NCBI GenBank assembly: GCA_965203365.1
Contig: OZ241878.1
Span: 3,348,001 to 3,412,000 of the forward strand
Reading direction: 5' to 3'
Origin: VYFG01 sp965203365
GTDB taxonomy: Bacteria > Pseudomonadota > Gammaproteobacteria > Arenicellales > Poriferihabitantaceae
DNA length: 64,000 bases
Below are positions 55,236-64,000 of this stretch, one piece after another. A program made the translations under genes and the position numbers. The notes under the pieces were generated by a model, which saw nothing but the letters and a program-made list of their open reading frames with translations, was not told the origin of the DNA and ran no database searches. Positions within the stretch are counted from its first letter, which is position 1. The number at the start of each line of letters is the position of its first letter.

Positions 55236-56306
55236 TCAAGGTGATTCCATGCTGGCTTCTTGTAGGCGCCAGCGAACGGTTTCGTCGGCCCTCAGGGGCA
55301 CCACCTCCGACAGGGTCGTCTCGTCAGTGGGTACTGGATAAGCCGCCGGAACTTTCCAGGACACTTCTTCCAGTACGATGTGGGTTGTATTGCGTGGCAG
55401 ACGGTAGAAGTCTGCTCCAAAGTGTGAGGTAAAGCCCTCAAGGCCGTCCAAGGCCCCCATGGAGTCGAATACTTCCGTGTAGAGTTCCAGCGCAGCGTGC
55501 GCCGTGTAGATGCCGGCGCAGCCGCAGGACTGTTCCTTCTCCCCTCGCAGGTGCGGTGCGCTGTCCGTTCCCAGAAAAAAGGAGGGCTCACCGCTGACGG
55601 CGGCCGCTAACAGGGCTTCTTGATGTTCCCGCCGTTTCAGTATCGGAAGACAATAGTGGTGTGGCCGAATACCATTTCGAAACAGGTCGTTTCGGCTATA
55701 CAGCAGGTGGTGCGCCGTGAGGGTCGCGGCGACATGGTCTCCGCTGGAGCGCACGAACGCGATACCATGCTTGGTGGTGACATGTTCAAGCACCACGCGA
55801 AGTTCTGGAATTTCCCGGCACAGGGGTGACAGCACCTGCTCCAGATACATCGCTTCCCGATCAAAGATATCGACATGGTCCTCCGTGACCTCGGCGTGAA
55901 CCTGCAGCACTAGGTCGTGCTGGGCCATGGCTTCCAGCACGGGCATCACCCGATGTATGGAGCTGACACCGGCATCGGAATGCGTGGTGGCGCCCGCCGG
56001 ATAGAGCTTGAATCCGATCACATGAGGCGAGCTGGCGGCGGCAGCGACCATTTCGGGTGTGGTGTGATCAGTCAGGTACAGCGACATCACTGGACGGAAG
56101 GGACTGTCGGCCGGCAAACAGGAGAGAATCGCCTTTCGATAGGCGGTGGCCTTGGCGACATTCGTGACCGGTGGCACTAAGTTGGGCATGATCAAGGCTC
56201 GCCGAAACTGTCGGGCGGAATGGTGGACCACGGCCGCGAGCATGGGGCCGTCTCGCAAGTGCAGGTGCCAGTCGTCGGGGGTGGTGATGCGAACAGTACG
56301 AGGCAT
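55236..56306 (-). CDS. pyrC: Dihydroorotase (class II, PyrC)
   Basis: PyrC closes carbamoyl-aspartate to dihydroorotate in pyrimidine synthesis. Metal ligands are in DDWHLHLRDG, the carboxylated lysine in GFKLYPAGATT, and further ligands in LQVHAEVT, VLEHVTT and FLGTDSAPH. I start at MPRTVRITTP (56306), which gives 356 residues; an in-frame start 10 codons upstream is less likely. It faces ppiD. Confidence 0.95.
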   Translation of the reverse strand: MPRTVRITTPDDWHLHLRDGPMLAAVVHHSARQFRRALIMPNLVPPVTNVAKATAYRKAILSCLPADSPFRPVMSLYLTDHTTPEMVAAAASSPHVIGFKLYPAGATTHSDAGVSSIHRVMPVLEAMAQHDLVLQVHAEVTEDHVDIFDREAMYLEQVLSPLCREIPELRVVLEHVTTKHGIAFVRSSGDHVAATLTAHHLLYSRNDLFRNGIRPHHYCLPILKRREHQEALLAAAVSGEPSFFLGTDSAPHLRGEKEQSCGCAGIYTAHAALELYTEVFDSMGALDGLEGFTSHFGADFYRLPRNTTHIVLEEVSWKVPAAYPVPTDETTLSEVVPLRADETVRWRLQEASMESP

Positions 56307-56689
56307 GGTGCGAAGTATACTTGATACGAGGGCCATGTGGCCGCATCACGAGGTCCCCCTTGCCGGCCCGGTTGGTGGGTCATGTCGGCAGAGGCTGAGG
56401 GCCCACACCTCTCGGGATGCGCTCCCAGGGTACATTCCTCCCGATATTGACCGACCGTGGGGGGGGGGGGGGGTAGATCCCACCAATCTGGGCGATGTGT
56501 TGGTGGTTTCGGTCCTGCCTGTGCCGCCGAATGACCTCTTTAATCTGGCGTATGGAAAGTCTCTGTTGGGACCGGTTGGTCTCCTCGTAACAAATGGGGC
56601 TCACCATCATGTAGATCATTCTGCGCCACGGCGCTCCAAGGGGTGGGATGACGGGGTTGAAGTGGAAACTTTCCCGTAGAATAATCCCC
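56307..56689. other. Interval with a 15-base G homopolymer
   Basis: About 380 bp between divergent pyrC and a small plus-strand gene. 56459-56473 is an uninterrupted run of 15 G. No gene seen. Confidence 0.6.
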
Positions 56690-56932
56690 ATGACCGTGCA
56701 GACCCTTCCCGGTTTCTGTTTCATCCCGGCCTATGATGTCGAGACCGATCGCCAGCAATTCCGCATCGTGATCAAGGGTCTGGTCGACCCTGTGCCGACC
56801 AACCTGATTGCGTTGAACATTTTCGACCAGCTCAAACGCCGCCTCGGCGACGATCGCGATCCTTGGACCGCCATGACGTCAACCTCCATACATGCCGAGG
56901 AGAACGATTTGAAGGGCGGCGCATGGGATTGA
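56690..56932 (+). CDS. Small conserved-looking protein upstream of nnrS, unknown
   Basis: An 80-residue frame starting MTVQTLPGFCFIPAYDVETD, with a strand-rich centre (FRIVIKGLVDPVPTNLIALN) and a polar tail. Its end overlaps the nnrS start by 10 bp, suggesting coupling. I do not recognise the family. It may help NnrS or be a truncated remnant. Confidence 0.45.
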   Translation: MTVQTLPGFCFIPAYDVETDRQQFRIVIKGLVDPVPTNLIALNIFDQLKRRLGDDRDPWTAMTSTSIHAEENDLKGGAWD

Positions 56933-58098
56933 AACGGGATACCCGCCGTCCGGCAATGCCGGCACTGTTCGACCGGGGGTTTCGGCCGTTCTTTCTGCTC
57001 GCCGGCCTATGGGCGTCTGTCGCGCTGCCGCTGTGGCTGGCGATGCTGAATGGTGTCCTCGAACTGCCGAGCATCATGAATCCTGTCGCTTGGCATGTCC
57101 ATGAGATGCTGTTCGGCTTCGTCGTCGCGGCCATCGCTGGGTTCCTGCTCACCGCGGTCCCCAGATGGACCGGGCGCCAGCCGCTCCGGGGGGCTCCCTT
57201 GGCCGCCCTCGCCGGCCTCTGGCTCGCCGGACGCCTCGCCGTAGCGCTTTCGGCATGGATCGGTGCGGCCACGGCGGCAACAATCGACATGGCCTTCCTC
57301 GCCATCCTGACGGCCTTCTGCGCTCACGAGGTCGTGACCGCACGGAATCGGCGCAACCTTGTCGTCATCGCCCTGCTCGCGCTTCTGGTTGGAGCCAACG
57401 CACTCTTCCATCTGGGCGAGACCGAAACCGCAGAGAGGGTCGCGATCGCGGCCACCACTAGCTTGGTCGCCTTGATTGGCGGGCGTGTCACGCCGGAGTT
57501 CACCCGCAACTGGCTGACGCAGCGCGGCGCGATCAGGCTGCCGGTACGGCATGATCGTCTCGACAGTACGGCCATGGCCGCGACCGGTACGGCGGTGTTC
57601 GCCTGGGCCATCGTCGGCGACCATTCCATCGTCGGTGCAGCGCTAGGGTTGGCCGCCATGGCGCTGGTCACCCGCCTGATGCGATGGCACAGCCTGTCGA
57701 CGGCGGCCGAACCCCTCGTCTGGGCCCTGCACCTGGGATGGCTCTGGCTACCGGCCGGCCTGATGCTCCTGGCGGTCTCCATGTATGTTCCGGTGGTTCC
57801 ACGGAGTGTTGCGCTGCATGCGCTCACCGCTGGCGCGATTGCCACCATGATCCTCGCCATGATGACGTGCGCGATCTTGGGCCATACTGGGCGGGCGCTG
57901 ACCGCTTCGCGCACCACCGTGGCGATCTACCTGTTGGTTACCTCTGCTGCGTTAGGCCGTCTCGCGAGCGGGTTGGTGGACGGGGCGGCCCCGGCGCTGC
58001 TGTATGCCTCCGCCGCCGCTTGGGTCGCGGCGTTCGTCCTCTTCCTGCTGTGCTACGGCCCGATGCTGCTGTACCAGAGACCCGAAACGCCGACTTAG
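56923..58098 (+). CDS. nnrS: NnrS-family haem-copper membrane protein
   Basis: A 391-residue protein with about 12 transmembrane helices. FDRGFRPFFLLAGLWA at the start and WHVHEMLFGFVVAAIAGFLL with conserved histidines are typical of NnrS. Further histidines are in WALHLGWLWLPAG and LHALTAGAIATMILAMM. NnrS proteins protect against nitrosative stress and are often linked to denitrification. I start at the ATG at 56923, preceded by GAAGGGCGG; the longer open frame is the shadow of the upstream gene. GC content is higher than that of neighbouring core genes. Confidence 0.9.
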   Translation: MGLKRDTRRPAMPALFDRGFRPFFLLAGLWASVALPLWLAMLNGVLELPSIMNPVAWHVHEMLFGFVVAAIAGFLLTAVPRWTGRQPLRGAPLAALAGLWLAGRLAVALSAWIGAATAATIDMAFLAILTAFCAHEVVTARNRRNLVVIALLALLVGANALFHLGETETAERVAIAATTSLVALIGGRVTPEFTRNWLTQRGAIRLPVRHDRLDSTAMAATGTAVFAWAIVGDHSIVGAALGLAAMALVTRLMRWHSLSTAAEPLVWALHLGWLWLPAGLMLLAVSMYVPVVPRSVALHALTAGAIATMILAMMTCAILGHTGRALTASRTTVAIYLLVTSAALGRLASGLVDGAAPALLYASAAAWVAAFVLFLLCYGPMLLYQRPETPT

Positions 58099-58592
58099 CG
58101 CCGCGTAAAATCGAGTTTTCGGGCAGTCGCTTGGGATACTTGTTGGCATTCTGTGGCATTCCGAGCGAAGGCGATGCGGTGCTCTCTCGGACCCGGCACT
58201 GAAGGGACTGCTAGAGGGAGCCTGCCCGGTATCGTTACGATTCGGCGACGAAACCGTCGGTCTCTCGACCATCGGCGGTGAGCCTCCTTCGGGATATCCT
58301 CGCCTGCTTGTTGCTTAGCGAGAGGATCGCGCTCGCATCCCTTCGTACCAAGCTGACCACCCGGAAAGCGCCCGAGTTGTTGCTGGCCTCGCGAACAAAT
58401 CTGATCCAGCTTCTCCACATCGGATGGTCGGCTCCCACCACCGCGTCCAATCCGATCATGCACGGCGTCAGGCTGGCCAAGAGTGCCCGCATTTTACTCA
58501 AGATAGAGTCAAGAAAGCCTACGAGCAATCTTTTTTTCAACAGGCTCAAATCTCCCTTTTTTCTGGCTTTTCCAGAACAATGGGCGTCATAA
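58099..58592. other. Interval nnrS/priA with a transposase relic
   Basis: About 490 bp between convergent nnrS and priA. Apart from the probable IS110 relic at 58290-58540, nothing is recognised. Confidence 0.45.
58290..58540 (-). pseudogene. Possible relic of an IS110-family transposase
   Basis: On the minus strand the stretch MRALLASLTPCMIGLDAVVG followed by ADHPMW and FRVVSLVRRDASAI resembles the N-terminal DEDD region of IS110 transposases (usual pattern: LPPC-IGMEAC-GAH). It is short and degenerate. Confidence 0.4.
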
Positions 58593-60788
58593 CTACAGCA
58601 TGTCCATCGGATCCACGTCCAGAGACCAACGAACCGAATGCGGGAATCGAATCGATTCCAGGACCAAACCAAACTGGCCCAGCAGGTGGTGCAAGGATCC
58701 GCGATGTCTTGCGCGAATCATCACATGCATGCGATACCGGCCTGCCTTTTTTTCCAGTGGTGACGGGACCGGCGGGAAGATTTCCACATCGTCAATCCCG
58801 GTATGGTGCAGGATGCGTACCCCTTGGTGCTGTATCTGCTCCAGCGTGTGCCGAGCGGCCTTCGCGTCCTTGGACTCGGCCCGGAACATGGCGAGATGCG
58901 CGAAAGGGGGGTATCCTGCCTTTTCGCGCTGTTTCCGTTCGAATTCCACAAACCCCATGTAATCCTGAGCGGCCAGCAGTCGTATGCAAGGATGATGTGG
59001 ATGACCCGTCTGGACCAGCACTTCCCCTTTTGTCTGGGCCCGACCCGACCGACCGGCGACCTGCAGCAGTTCCTGGAACATGAATTCGGTCCCGCGGAAA
59101 TCCATGTTGTACAGGCCCTGATCCGCATGGACCACGCCCACCAGAGTGACCCGGGAAAAATCGTGTCCCTTGGTGATCAGTTGAGTGCCGATCACAATGT
59201 CCACCTCGCCATTTCGGATCTGTTCCAGTTGGCGATGAAGTTGATGAGCGGTTTTGGCTCCATCCCGGTCCAGTCGACACAGCCGGGCCCCGGGGAACTG
59301 TCCCGACAGGGCCTGCTCGAGTCGTTGGGTACCGGCACCCCCGAGAAAAAGCGGGTCGGCACAGGTCGGACAAGCGGTCTCGGACGGCTCGCGATGCCCG
59401 CAGTGATGGCAGCGAAAGTGGTTGGACTGTCGGTGGTAGACCAGTCGGACGGAGCAGTGAGGGCAATTCGCCTCCCAGCCACACTGATAGCAGCGGACGA
59501 CCGGAGCATATCCGCGTCGGTTGACATAAATGATGGTTTGTTCTTTCCGGCCAAGTCGTTCTCGGATGGCGTGCAAGAGGGGGGCGGTCAGACCGTTGAT
59601 CGGGGGGTGGAAGTTACTATCGATGATCCGAACCGTGGGCAGGATCGCCGTCCCATAGCGTTCGTGCAACTGGAGTAACTGATGGCGGTTTTGCTGGGTG
59701 TTGTGATGGGATTCCAGGGATGGTGTGGCGGACCCGAGCACGACCGGGATTCGGCTCAGGCTGGCCCGCTTGATGGCGAGATTGCGCGCATGATAGCGAA
59801 ATCCGTCCTGCTGCTTGTAGGATGAGTCGTGTTCCTCGTCCACGACGATCAGTCCGGGATGCTTCAGGGGGGTAAAAATGGCGGAGCGCGTGCCCAGCAC
59901 GACCGAAACGCGCCCGGCGCGTGCCAGCCACCATGTGTCATATCGTTCCTGTTGGGTCATTCCGGAATGCAGGCAACGCACGCTGTTGCCGAGATGGTCT
60001 TGGACCCGGTCAACCAGCTGGGGCGTCAACGCAATCTCGGGAACCAGAAAAAGCACCTGGTTTCCCCGGGTAATGGTCTGGCGGGCGACTTCGAGATAGA
60101 CTTCCGTTTTTCCACTGCCCGTGATGCCCTGGAGGAGGAAAGTTTGAAACGAGTTCAGGGAGGCTGCGATGCGGTCCGCCACATGTTGCTGCTCCGGGCT
60201 GAGGTGGATTTTCCCGACATCCGGTAACGGAGCGATATCGGCAAGCTCGGTCCCGGCTTCGGCCAGGTTCCTTTGCAGCAAGGCTTTAAGGGCCGTCTTG
60301 TTGCAACCGGATTCCATCGACAACTGGTCCCAAGTGCGCCAATGGGCCCGGGAAAGGGAGCGATAAAGCCGTTGCTGTGCGGTCGCCCGGCGCAGGGTGA
60401 CCAAGGCCTCTTCCGTGGGAAGGCCGCAGGCCCGATAAACCGGAATGCCCCTGGGGGGATCGACCCCTCTGCCCCCTCGAAGTTTCACCGGCAGTCCGGT
60501 GGCAAACACCTCACCGACCGGATGGTGATGATAGTCGGCTGCCCACCGCAGCAGATTCAGCAGCCGGTCATCCCAAATGGGTTCCGAGTCCAGCGTTCGC
60601 AGGATGGGTCGTAGTGCGTGTTCCGTCCTGGCGGCTCCCGAAGCGAGTACCACACCGACCAGGGTTCGGGTGCCGAAGGGCACCTCGACCCGCATCCCCG
60701 GACGTAGACTGTCCGGCCCCAGGTAGTCGAAGAGCTTCCTCAAAGGGACGGGCACGGCGACCCGATAGACGATTTCAAAGGCGGACAT
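58593..60788 (-). CDS. priA: Primosomal protein N' (PriA helicase)
   Basis: PriA restarts stalled replication forks. The 731-residue product has the N-terminal 3'-DNA-binding domain (VAVPVPLRKLFDYLGPD), Walker A GITGSGKTEVYLE, Walker B VVDEEHDSSYKQQD, four-cysteine pairs of the zinc-binding region (CYQCGWEANCPHC, CHHCGHREPSETACPTC) and motif VI QVAGRSGRA. All expected parts are there. Its promoter region holds a DnaA-box cluster. Confidence 0.97.
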   Translation of the reverse strand: MSAFEIVYRVAVPVPLRKLFDYLGPDSLRPGMRVEVPFGTRTLVGVVLASGAARTEHALRPILRTLDSEPIWDDRLLNLLRWAADYHHHPVGEVFATGLPVKLRGGRGVDPPRGIPVYRACGLPTEEALVTLRRATAQQRLYRSLSRAHWRTWDQLSMESGCNKTALKALLQRNLAEAGTELADIAPLPDVGKIHLSPEQQHVADRIAASLNSFQTFLLQGITGSGKTEVYLEVARQTITRGNQVLFLVPEIALTPQLVDRVQDHLGNSVRCLHSGMTQQERYDTWWLARAGRVSVVLGTRSAIFTPLKHPGLIVVDEEHDSSYKQQDGFRYHARNLAIKRASLSRIPVVLGSATPSLESHHNTQQNRHQLLQLHERYGTAILPTVRIIDSNFHPPINGLTAPLLHAIRERLGRKEQTIIYVNRRGYAPVVRCYQCGWEANCPHCSVRLVYHRQSNHFRCHHCGHREPSETACPTCADPLFLGGAGTQRLEQALSGQFPGARLCRLDRDGAKTAHQLHRQLEQIRNGEVDIVIGTQLITKGHDFSRVTLVGVVHADQGLYNMDFRGTEFMFQELLQVAGRSGRAQTKGEVLVQTGHPHHPCIRLLAAQDYMGFVEFERKQREKAGYPPFAHLAMFRAESKDAKAARHTLEQIQHQGVRILHHTGIDDVEIFPPVPSPLEKKAGRYRMHVMIRARHRGSLHHLLGQFGLVLESIRFPHSVRWSLDVDPMDML

Positions 60789-60802
60789 TGGGTCGCTGGC
60801 GG

Positions 60803-61017
60803 TTATGCACAGAATCTGTGGATAACTTTGTGCATAACCCGTGTGGGTCAGGCCTCAAACCCTGCATTGATGCGGATTTGTAGCAGTTGATTAAAAAATG
60901 AATAGTTTTCAATATAATTATTTAAAATCAATAATATAAAATAGAAATTTCAAAAATTATCAGATGAATTACGGCTAATTTGTTTCTTGTGTGACAATGA
61001 TGTGAAATTGTGCATAA
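60803..61017. other. Cluster of four DnaA boxes with an AT-rich tract
   Basis: Perfect TTATNCACA boxes: 60803-60811 (plus), 60817-60825 (minus, TTATCCACA), 60829-60837 (minus) and 61009-61017 (minus). Between them, about 60880-60965 is strongly AT-rich (for example AATATAATTATTTAAAATC). This is origin-like architecture. The first box lies 15 bp before the priA start codon, so control of priA by DnaA is an alternative. Confidence 0.6.
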
Positions 61018-61045
61018 CTTTTTTGGGAGTAGTGACGAATTTGCA

Positions 61046-63139
61046 TTTAAACGGAACTTCACGGGCAAAAAAAGCAGTATCCTGATCTCATCTGGCTGAT
61101 TTTCATTGGTTTCTTGGTTTTTTGGCGGTCGTTCAATCTGTCATATTGATGGGAACACCTCGATCCGGCTTGACACCGAGCAGTTCGAAGGCCCGTTTCT
61201 GGACTGCCGTGGGCTGGGTGACCAGCGTCAGCCGACGATTGGCCGGGCCCCGCAGACGGACCTGATTCAAGGCTAGGCTGGCCAAGTCGTCGAGCAGGGT
61301 ACGGAAGCTGTGGACGGGCAGGCCCTCGGCCGTGACCCGGGTCGCGGCCTTGGATTGGGCGGCCGGGGACGGCTGGGCCGGGGCGACCGGCGTATCCCGG
61401 GCGGCCTGCGCCGCGGCCCGGTCATCGTCCTCGAACAGCATCGGAGCCAGACGTTGACGCAGGTGCCATTCCACATAGTAGGCCAGCATACAAAGGAAGA
61501 TATGGGCACGGACCTGATCGGCGGAGTACACATGGATCGGGCGGATTCTCAGGTCGCTCTTCATACTCCGGAACGCCCGTTCCACCCCAGCGAGGCGCTT
61601 GTAGGCCTCCACCGCCTCGGCGGCTCCCAGCGTCTCGGCCTCCAGAGAGGTCCGGATGACATAGATGCCGTCGAGTCGTGCTTCGGCGATGATCCGTTCG
61701 GGGCGCTGGCGCCAGACCAAGCGGCGGTCGGTCACCTGGATCTCGAAATGCTTGGCGACCTGGTGACGGGGGATCTCCTGACCCACCCGGCGTTCAATGG
61801 CCCCCACCCCCTTCAGCCGGCCAGACCGCACTGAGGCGGCGATCCGCTCCAGCGCCTTGGCCGTCGCCCTCAACCGAGCCTGGCGTTGGCGCCGCCGTTC
61901 GGTCTGCAGTCTCGGATTCAGGCAGACGATCAGGCGTTCTCCGGGGAAGTCCGGCCCCGTGACCTCGGCGATGGCATCGGGGATCAGGGTTTCCGGCACG
62001 AGCGGAGCCGGCTCACCCGGGGCACCGTGCTGGAGTAGTGGGCGGATATCCGGGGTCTTCAGCGCCGAGATCCAGTCCAGGCCCGCTGGCTCCAGGTCCT
62101 CGCGGATCCGAGCGGTGGTCAGCATCCGGCGATCTCCCACCCAAGCCAGGCGATGGATGCCAAAACGCCGACGGATCTTGTTGATTTGATGGACCACCGT
62201 TTTGGGGTCGGCCGGGTTTCCCGGAAAGACTTCGATGGCCACGGGACACCCGTCGGCGGCACACAGCAATCCATAGACGATCTGCCGTTTGCCCGCCTTT
62301 CCGTCACGATGGTCTCCGAATTCCGCCAGCGGGCAGTGGGTACCTTCCAGGTAGGAACTGCTCACATCGTAGAGAATGAGCGTTCCCCCCTGGAGATGCT
62401 GGCGGGCGAGATGGCGCTCAATCCCAGGCTGACGCGCCAGCAGCCAGTCGAGCATGCCCAGGACTTCGTTCCCACTCACCGCCCCCAGACCGAGCATCGC
62501 CCCGAGGCTGCTCGTCGCCGTCTGGGGTGACAGCTGTCGGGCGGTGGCCAGCTTGGAATCGGGCGACAGCACCCGGGCGACGATGGCGGCCAGGGCCAGC
62601 TGACGCTCACGACGGTCGTCGCGGTGCAGGCAGCGCTCCAGGCCCAGTGCTCGGGCCATGCCCAAGACCGCCGCGACATGCCCATGTCCCCAAGAGCGCT
62701 CCACCTGGATCAGTTGGTCGATGTCCCGGACGGCGACAGCACCTTTGAGCACCGCCCGAAACCCCTCGATGACTTCGGGCGGAAACCGCGAGAGGTTGGC
62801 GACGGTCCGCTTGCGAATGCGGCGGCCCTCGCGCCAGGCTTCACGCAGGAGGATGGCGGGCTTGCCCGACCGATTGGGAACCGATTCGATATTGAAGGCC
62901 ATGGCACCATCTAATTATGGGAACATAATGGATGGATAATAATCAAGTCGGTCTCAAGTGTCAATTCGTATAATAAAAATAAAACAATTAGTTATTTAAT
63001 TTCTATCGGATGCATTCCTCTGATTTTTCGAAATCTTTTCATGGGAACAAATATCCAGTTCGAAGAGTTTCAAAACCAGGTTTCCCTGTGTTATATCAAG
63101 GAGTTATGTGAAAATTCCCCACATGAAGTTCCGTTTAAA
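61046..63139 (-). mobile_element. IS1634-type (IS4 superfamily) insertion sequence
   Basis: An element of about 2.1 kb bounded by a perfect 16-bp inverted repeat: TTTAAACGGAACTTCA at 61046-61061 and its complement at 63124-63139. It contains one long transposase gene. No clear target duplication is seen at the edges. Confidence 0.8.
61133..62902 (-). CDS. IS1634-family transposase
   Basis: A 589-residue DDE transposase with an unbroken frame. Catalytic landmarks of the IS4 superfamily are LYDVSSSYLEG, AWVGDRRMLT (for the second aspartate) and YKRLAGVERAFRSMKSDLRI (Y-R-E signature region). The N-terminus (KRTVANLSRFPPEVIEGF) is typical of IS1634. Likely active. A related but gutted copy lies at 42227-42923. 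Confidence 0.92.
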   Translation of the reverse strand: MAFNIESVPNRSGKPAILLREAWREGRRIRKRTVANLSRFPPEVIEGFRAVLKGAVAVRDIDQLIQVERSWGHGHVAAVLGMARALGLERCLHRDDRRERQLALAAIVARVLSPDSKLATARQLSPQTATSSLGAMLGLGAVSGNEVLGMLDWLLARQPGIERHLARQHLQGGTLILYDVSSSYLEGTHCPLAEFGDHRDGKAGKRQIVYGLLCAADGCPVAIEVFPGNPADPKTVVHQINKIRRRFGIHRLAWVGDRRMLTTARIREDLEPAGLDWISALKTPDIRPLLQHGAPGEPAPLVPETLIPDAIAEVTGPDFPGERLIVCLNPRLQTERRRQRQARLRATAKALERIAASVRSGRLKGVGAIERRVGQEIPRHQVAKHFEIQVTDRRLVWRQRPERIIAEARLDGIYVIRTSLEAETLGAAEAVEAYKRLAGVERAFRSMKSDLRIRPIHVYSADQVRAHIFLCMLAYYVEWHLRQRLAPMLFEDDDRAAAQAARDTPVAPAQPSPAAQSKAATRVTAEGLPVHSFRTLLDDLASLALNQVRLRGPANRRLTLVTQPTAVQKRAFELLGVKPDRGVPINMTD

Positions 63140-63208
63140 GGTGTTTCAGAATCAACCATTTAACGCATCAGGATCGGGGCCGGGACCGGCGATGGCAGAA
63201 TTTTCCAT

Positions 63209-63757
63209 TCAGGGCAGGTCGCTCATGAGCACCGGGAATCCGCCGGCTTTTCGATCACTGAGGTACCGTTCCAGCGTGACCCGCACCACTGGAAAGGCGA
63301 TTTTTCCCCAGGGAATCTCTTCTTCTCGGAATAGGCCCACTTCCAGGCTTTCGGCACCCACGCCGAATCCGTTTTCCCGCAGGAGGTGCCCGATAAACAT
63401 GACATAGACTTGGCTGATCTTCGGGAGGTTGTAGATGCCATACAGCTCGAGGCGATCAACCGGAGCGCAAGCCTCCTCAAGGGTCTCCCTGATGGCGCCT
63501 TCCGGCAGGGTTTCGTGGTTTTCCATGAAGCCGGCCGGGATGGTCCAAAGGCCATAACGCGGGTCAATGGCCCGCCGACACAGTAAGATGCGATCCTGCC
63601 ACACCGGCAGACATCCCGTGACAATCTTCGGGTTTTGATATTGAATCCGGCCACAGGAAGAGCAGACAGGCCGTTCACGATTGTCCCCCCGGGGAGTGAT
63701 GAACTCAATCCGGTCACCACAGAGGTTGCAAAAGCGGATCAATCGGTCGAACGTCAT
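63209..63757 (-). CDS. Nudix hydrolase with zinc ribbon
   Basis: A 182-residue protein. The N-terminal zinc ribbon has CNLCGD and CSSCGRIQYQNP. The Nudix box is AGFMENHETLPEGAIRETLE followed by EA, which fits the consensus. Zinc-ribbon Nudix proteins include NADH pyrophosphatases, but the NudC-specific SQPWPFPxS motif is absent, so the substrate is open. I start at MTFDRLIRFC (63757); 35 upstream codons are not conserved-looking. Confidence 0.85.
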   Translation of the reverse strand: MTFDRLIRFCNLCGDRIEFITPRGDNRERPVCSSCGRIQYQNPKIVTGCLPVWQDRILLCRRAIDPRYGLWTIPAGFMENHETLPEGAIRETLEEACAPVDRLELYGIYNLPKISQVYVMFIGHLLRENGFGVGAESLEVGLFREEEIPWGKIAFPVVRVTLERYLSDRKAGGFPVLMSDLP

Positions 63758-63812
63758 GGCGTGGTCACATCGATTCGCGAGGAAGGGGCTGCCCAGATCA
63801 TTGTGAGGATTC

Positions 63813-64000
63813 CTATGCGGGGCCAAGGAGTCCGAGCACAATGCCTGCAAAGACCATGGCACCGAACCAGTTGTTGTTCAGGAATGCCTGGAAGCACCGG
63901 TCCGGGTCACGATGGCGGCAGAGGTATTGCTGATAAGCCGCGAAAGCGGCGGCGGACCACAGGCCAAGATCGAAGTGCCAGCCCAGATGGCGTTGCTCGC
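63813..64000 (-). CDS. ubiA: 4-hydroxybenzoate polyprenyltransferase, 3' end
   Basis: Only the last 62 codons are inside the window. They read HFDLGLWSAAAFAAYQQYLC, then CFQAFLNNNWFGAMVFAGIV and stop after LGLLGPA, which matches the C-terminal membrane helices of UbiA. The enzyme attaches the polyprenyl chain in ubiquinone synthesis. It lies 55 bp upstream of the Nudix gene on the same strand. Confidence 0.85.
   Translation of the reverse strand, partial: EQRHLGWHFDLGLWSAAAFAAYQQYLCRHRDPDRCFQAFLNNNWFGAMVFAGIVLGLLGPA

Overview
The window reads as a stretch of a gammaproteobacterial chromosome. This is inferred from gene orders familiar from that class: rpmA-obg-proB; lpxC-(dciA)-secA-argJ-mutT; murA-hisD-hisC; rsmD/ftsY; and tRNA-Pro-Arg-His-Leu followed by tig-clpP-clpX-lon-hupB-tRNA-Val-tRNA-Asp-ppiD. 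LpxC shows a Gram-negative envelope, and NnrS points to nitric-oxide or denitrification-related metabolism. G+C is moderately high. Shine-Dalgarno sequences are often weak, intergenic gaps are unusually long, and transposon debris is common, so the genome looks IS-laden and partly decaying. I cannot name the genus from sequence alone.

Layout. 1-17.9 kb is core housekeeping: partial rpmA, obg, proB, gloB, lpxC, dciA, secA, argJ, mutT, coaE, then a SUF iron-sulfur cluster operon (IscR-like regulator, sufB, sufC, sufD, sufT-like, Rieske ferredoxin) with a promoter overlapped by a perfect dyad. 18-26.5 kb carries murA-hisD-hisC flanked by two copies (one truncated, one complete) of an AAA-ATPase/PD-(D/E)XK gene, transposase relics, and a frameshifted small nuclease-like gene. 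26.5-31 kb is core again: tmcA, ferredoxin, coaD and rsmD on the minus strand, and ftsY on the plus strand.

31-45 kb is an accessory island. It holds a translationally coupled ATPase plus PD-(D/E)XK-like pair, an intact IS30-family element, a serine recombinase, small membrane proteins, a secreted C39-type peptidase, a Ser/Thr kinase whose reading frame continues past an in-frame TGA into another domain, a decayed IS30 copy, a DUF2806 protein, IS21 and IS1634-like relics, and a STAND-like AAA ATPase. This is the part most likely to hold undescribed defence or mobile functions.

45.3-58.1 kb is core: four tRNAs, of which tRNA-Arg(UCU) is split in its anticodon loop by a group I intron of about 319 nt; then the protein-folding and proteolysis block tig-clpP-clpX-lon-hupB, two more tRNAs, ppiD, pyrC and nnrS. 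58.1-64 kb holds priA, a cluster of four perfect DnaA boxes next to an AT-rich tract, an intact IS1634-like element, a Nudix hydrolase and the 3' end of ubiA.

How the genes fit together: SecA, FtsY, trigger factor, PpiD, ClpXP and Lon form the protein export, folding and turnover machinery. LpxC and MurA feed envelope synthesis. CoaD and CoaE are the last two steps of coenzyme A synthesis. The SUF genes build Fe-S clusters but lack a local cysteine desulfurase. HisD and HisC lack a local hisG.
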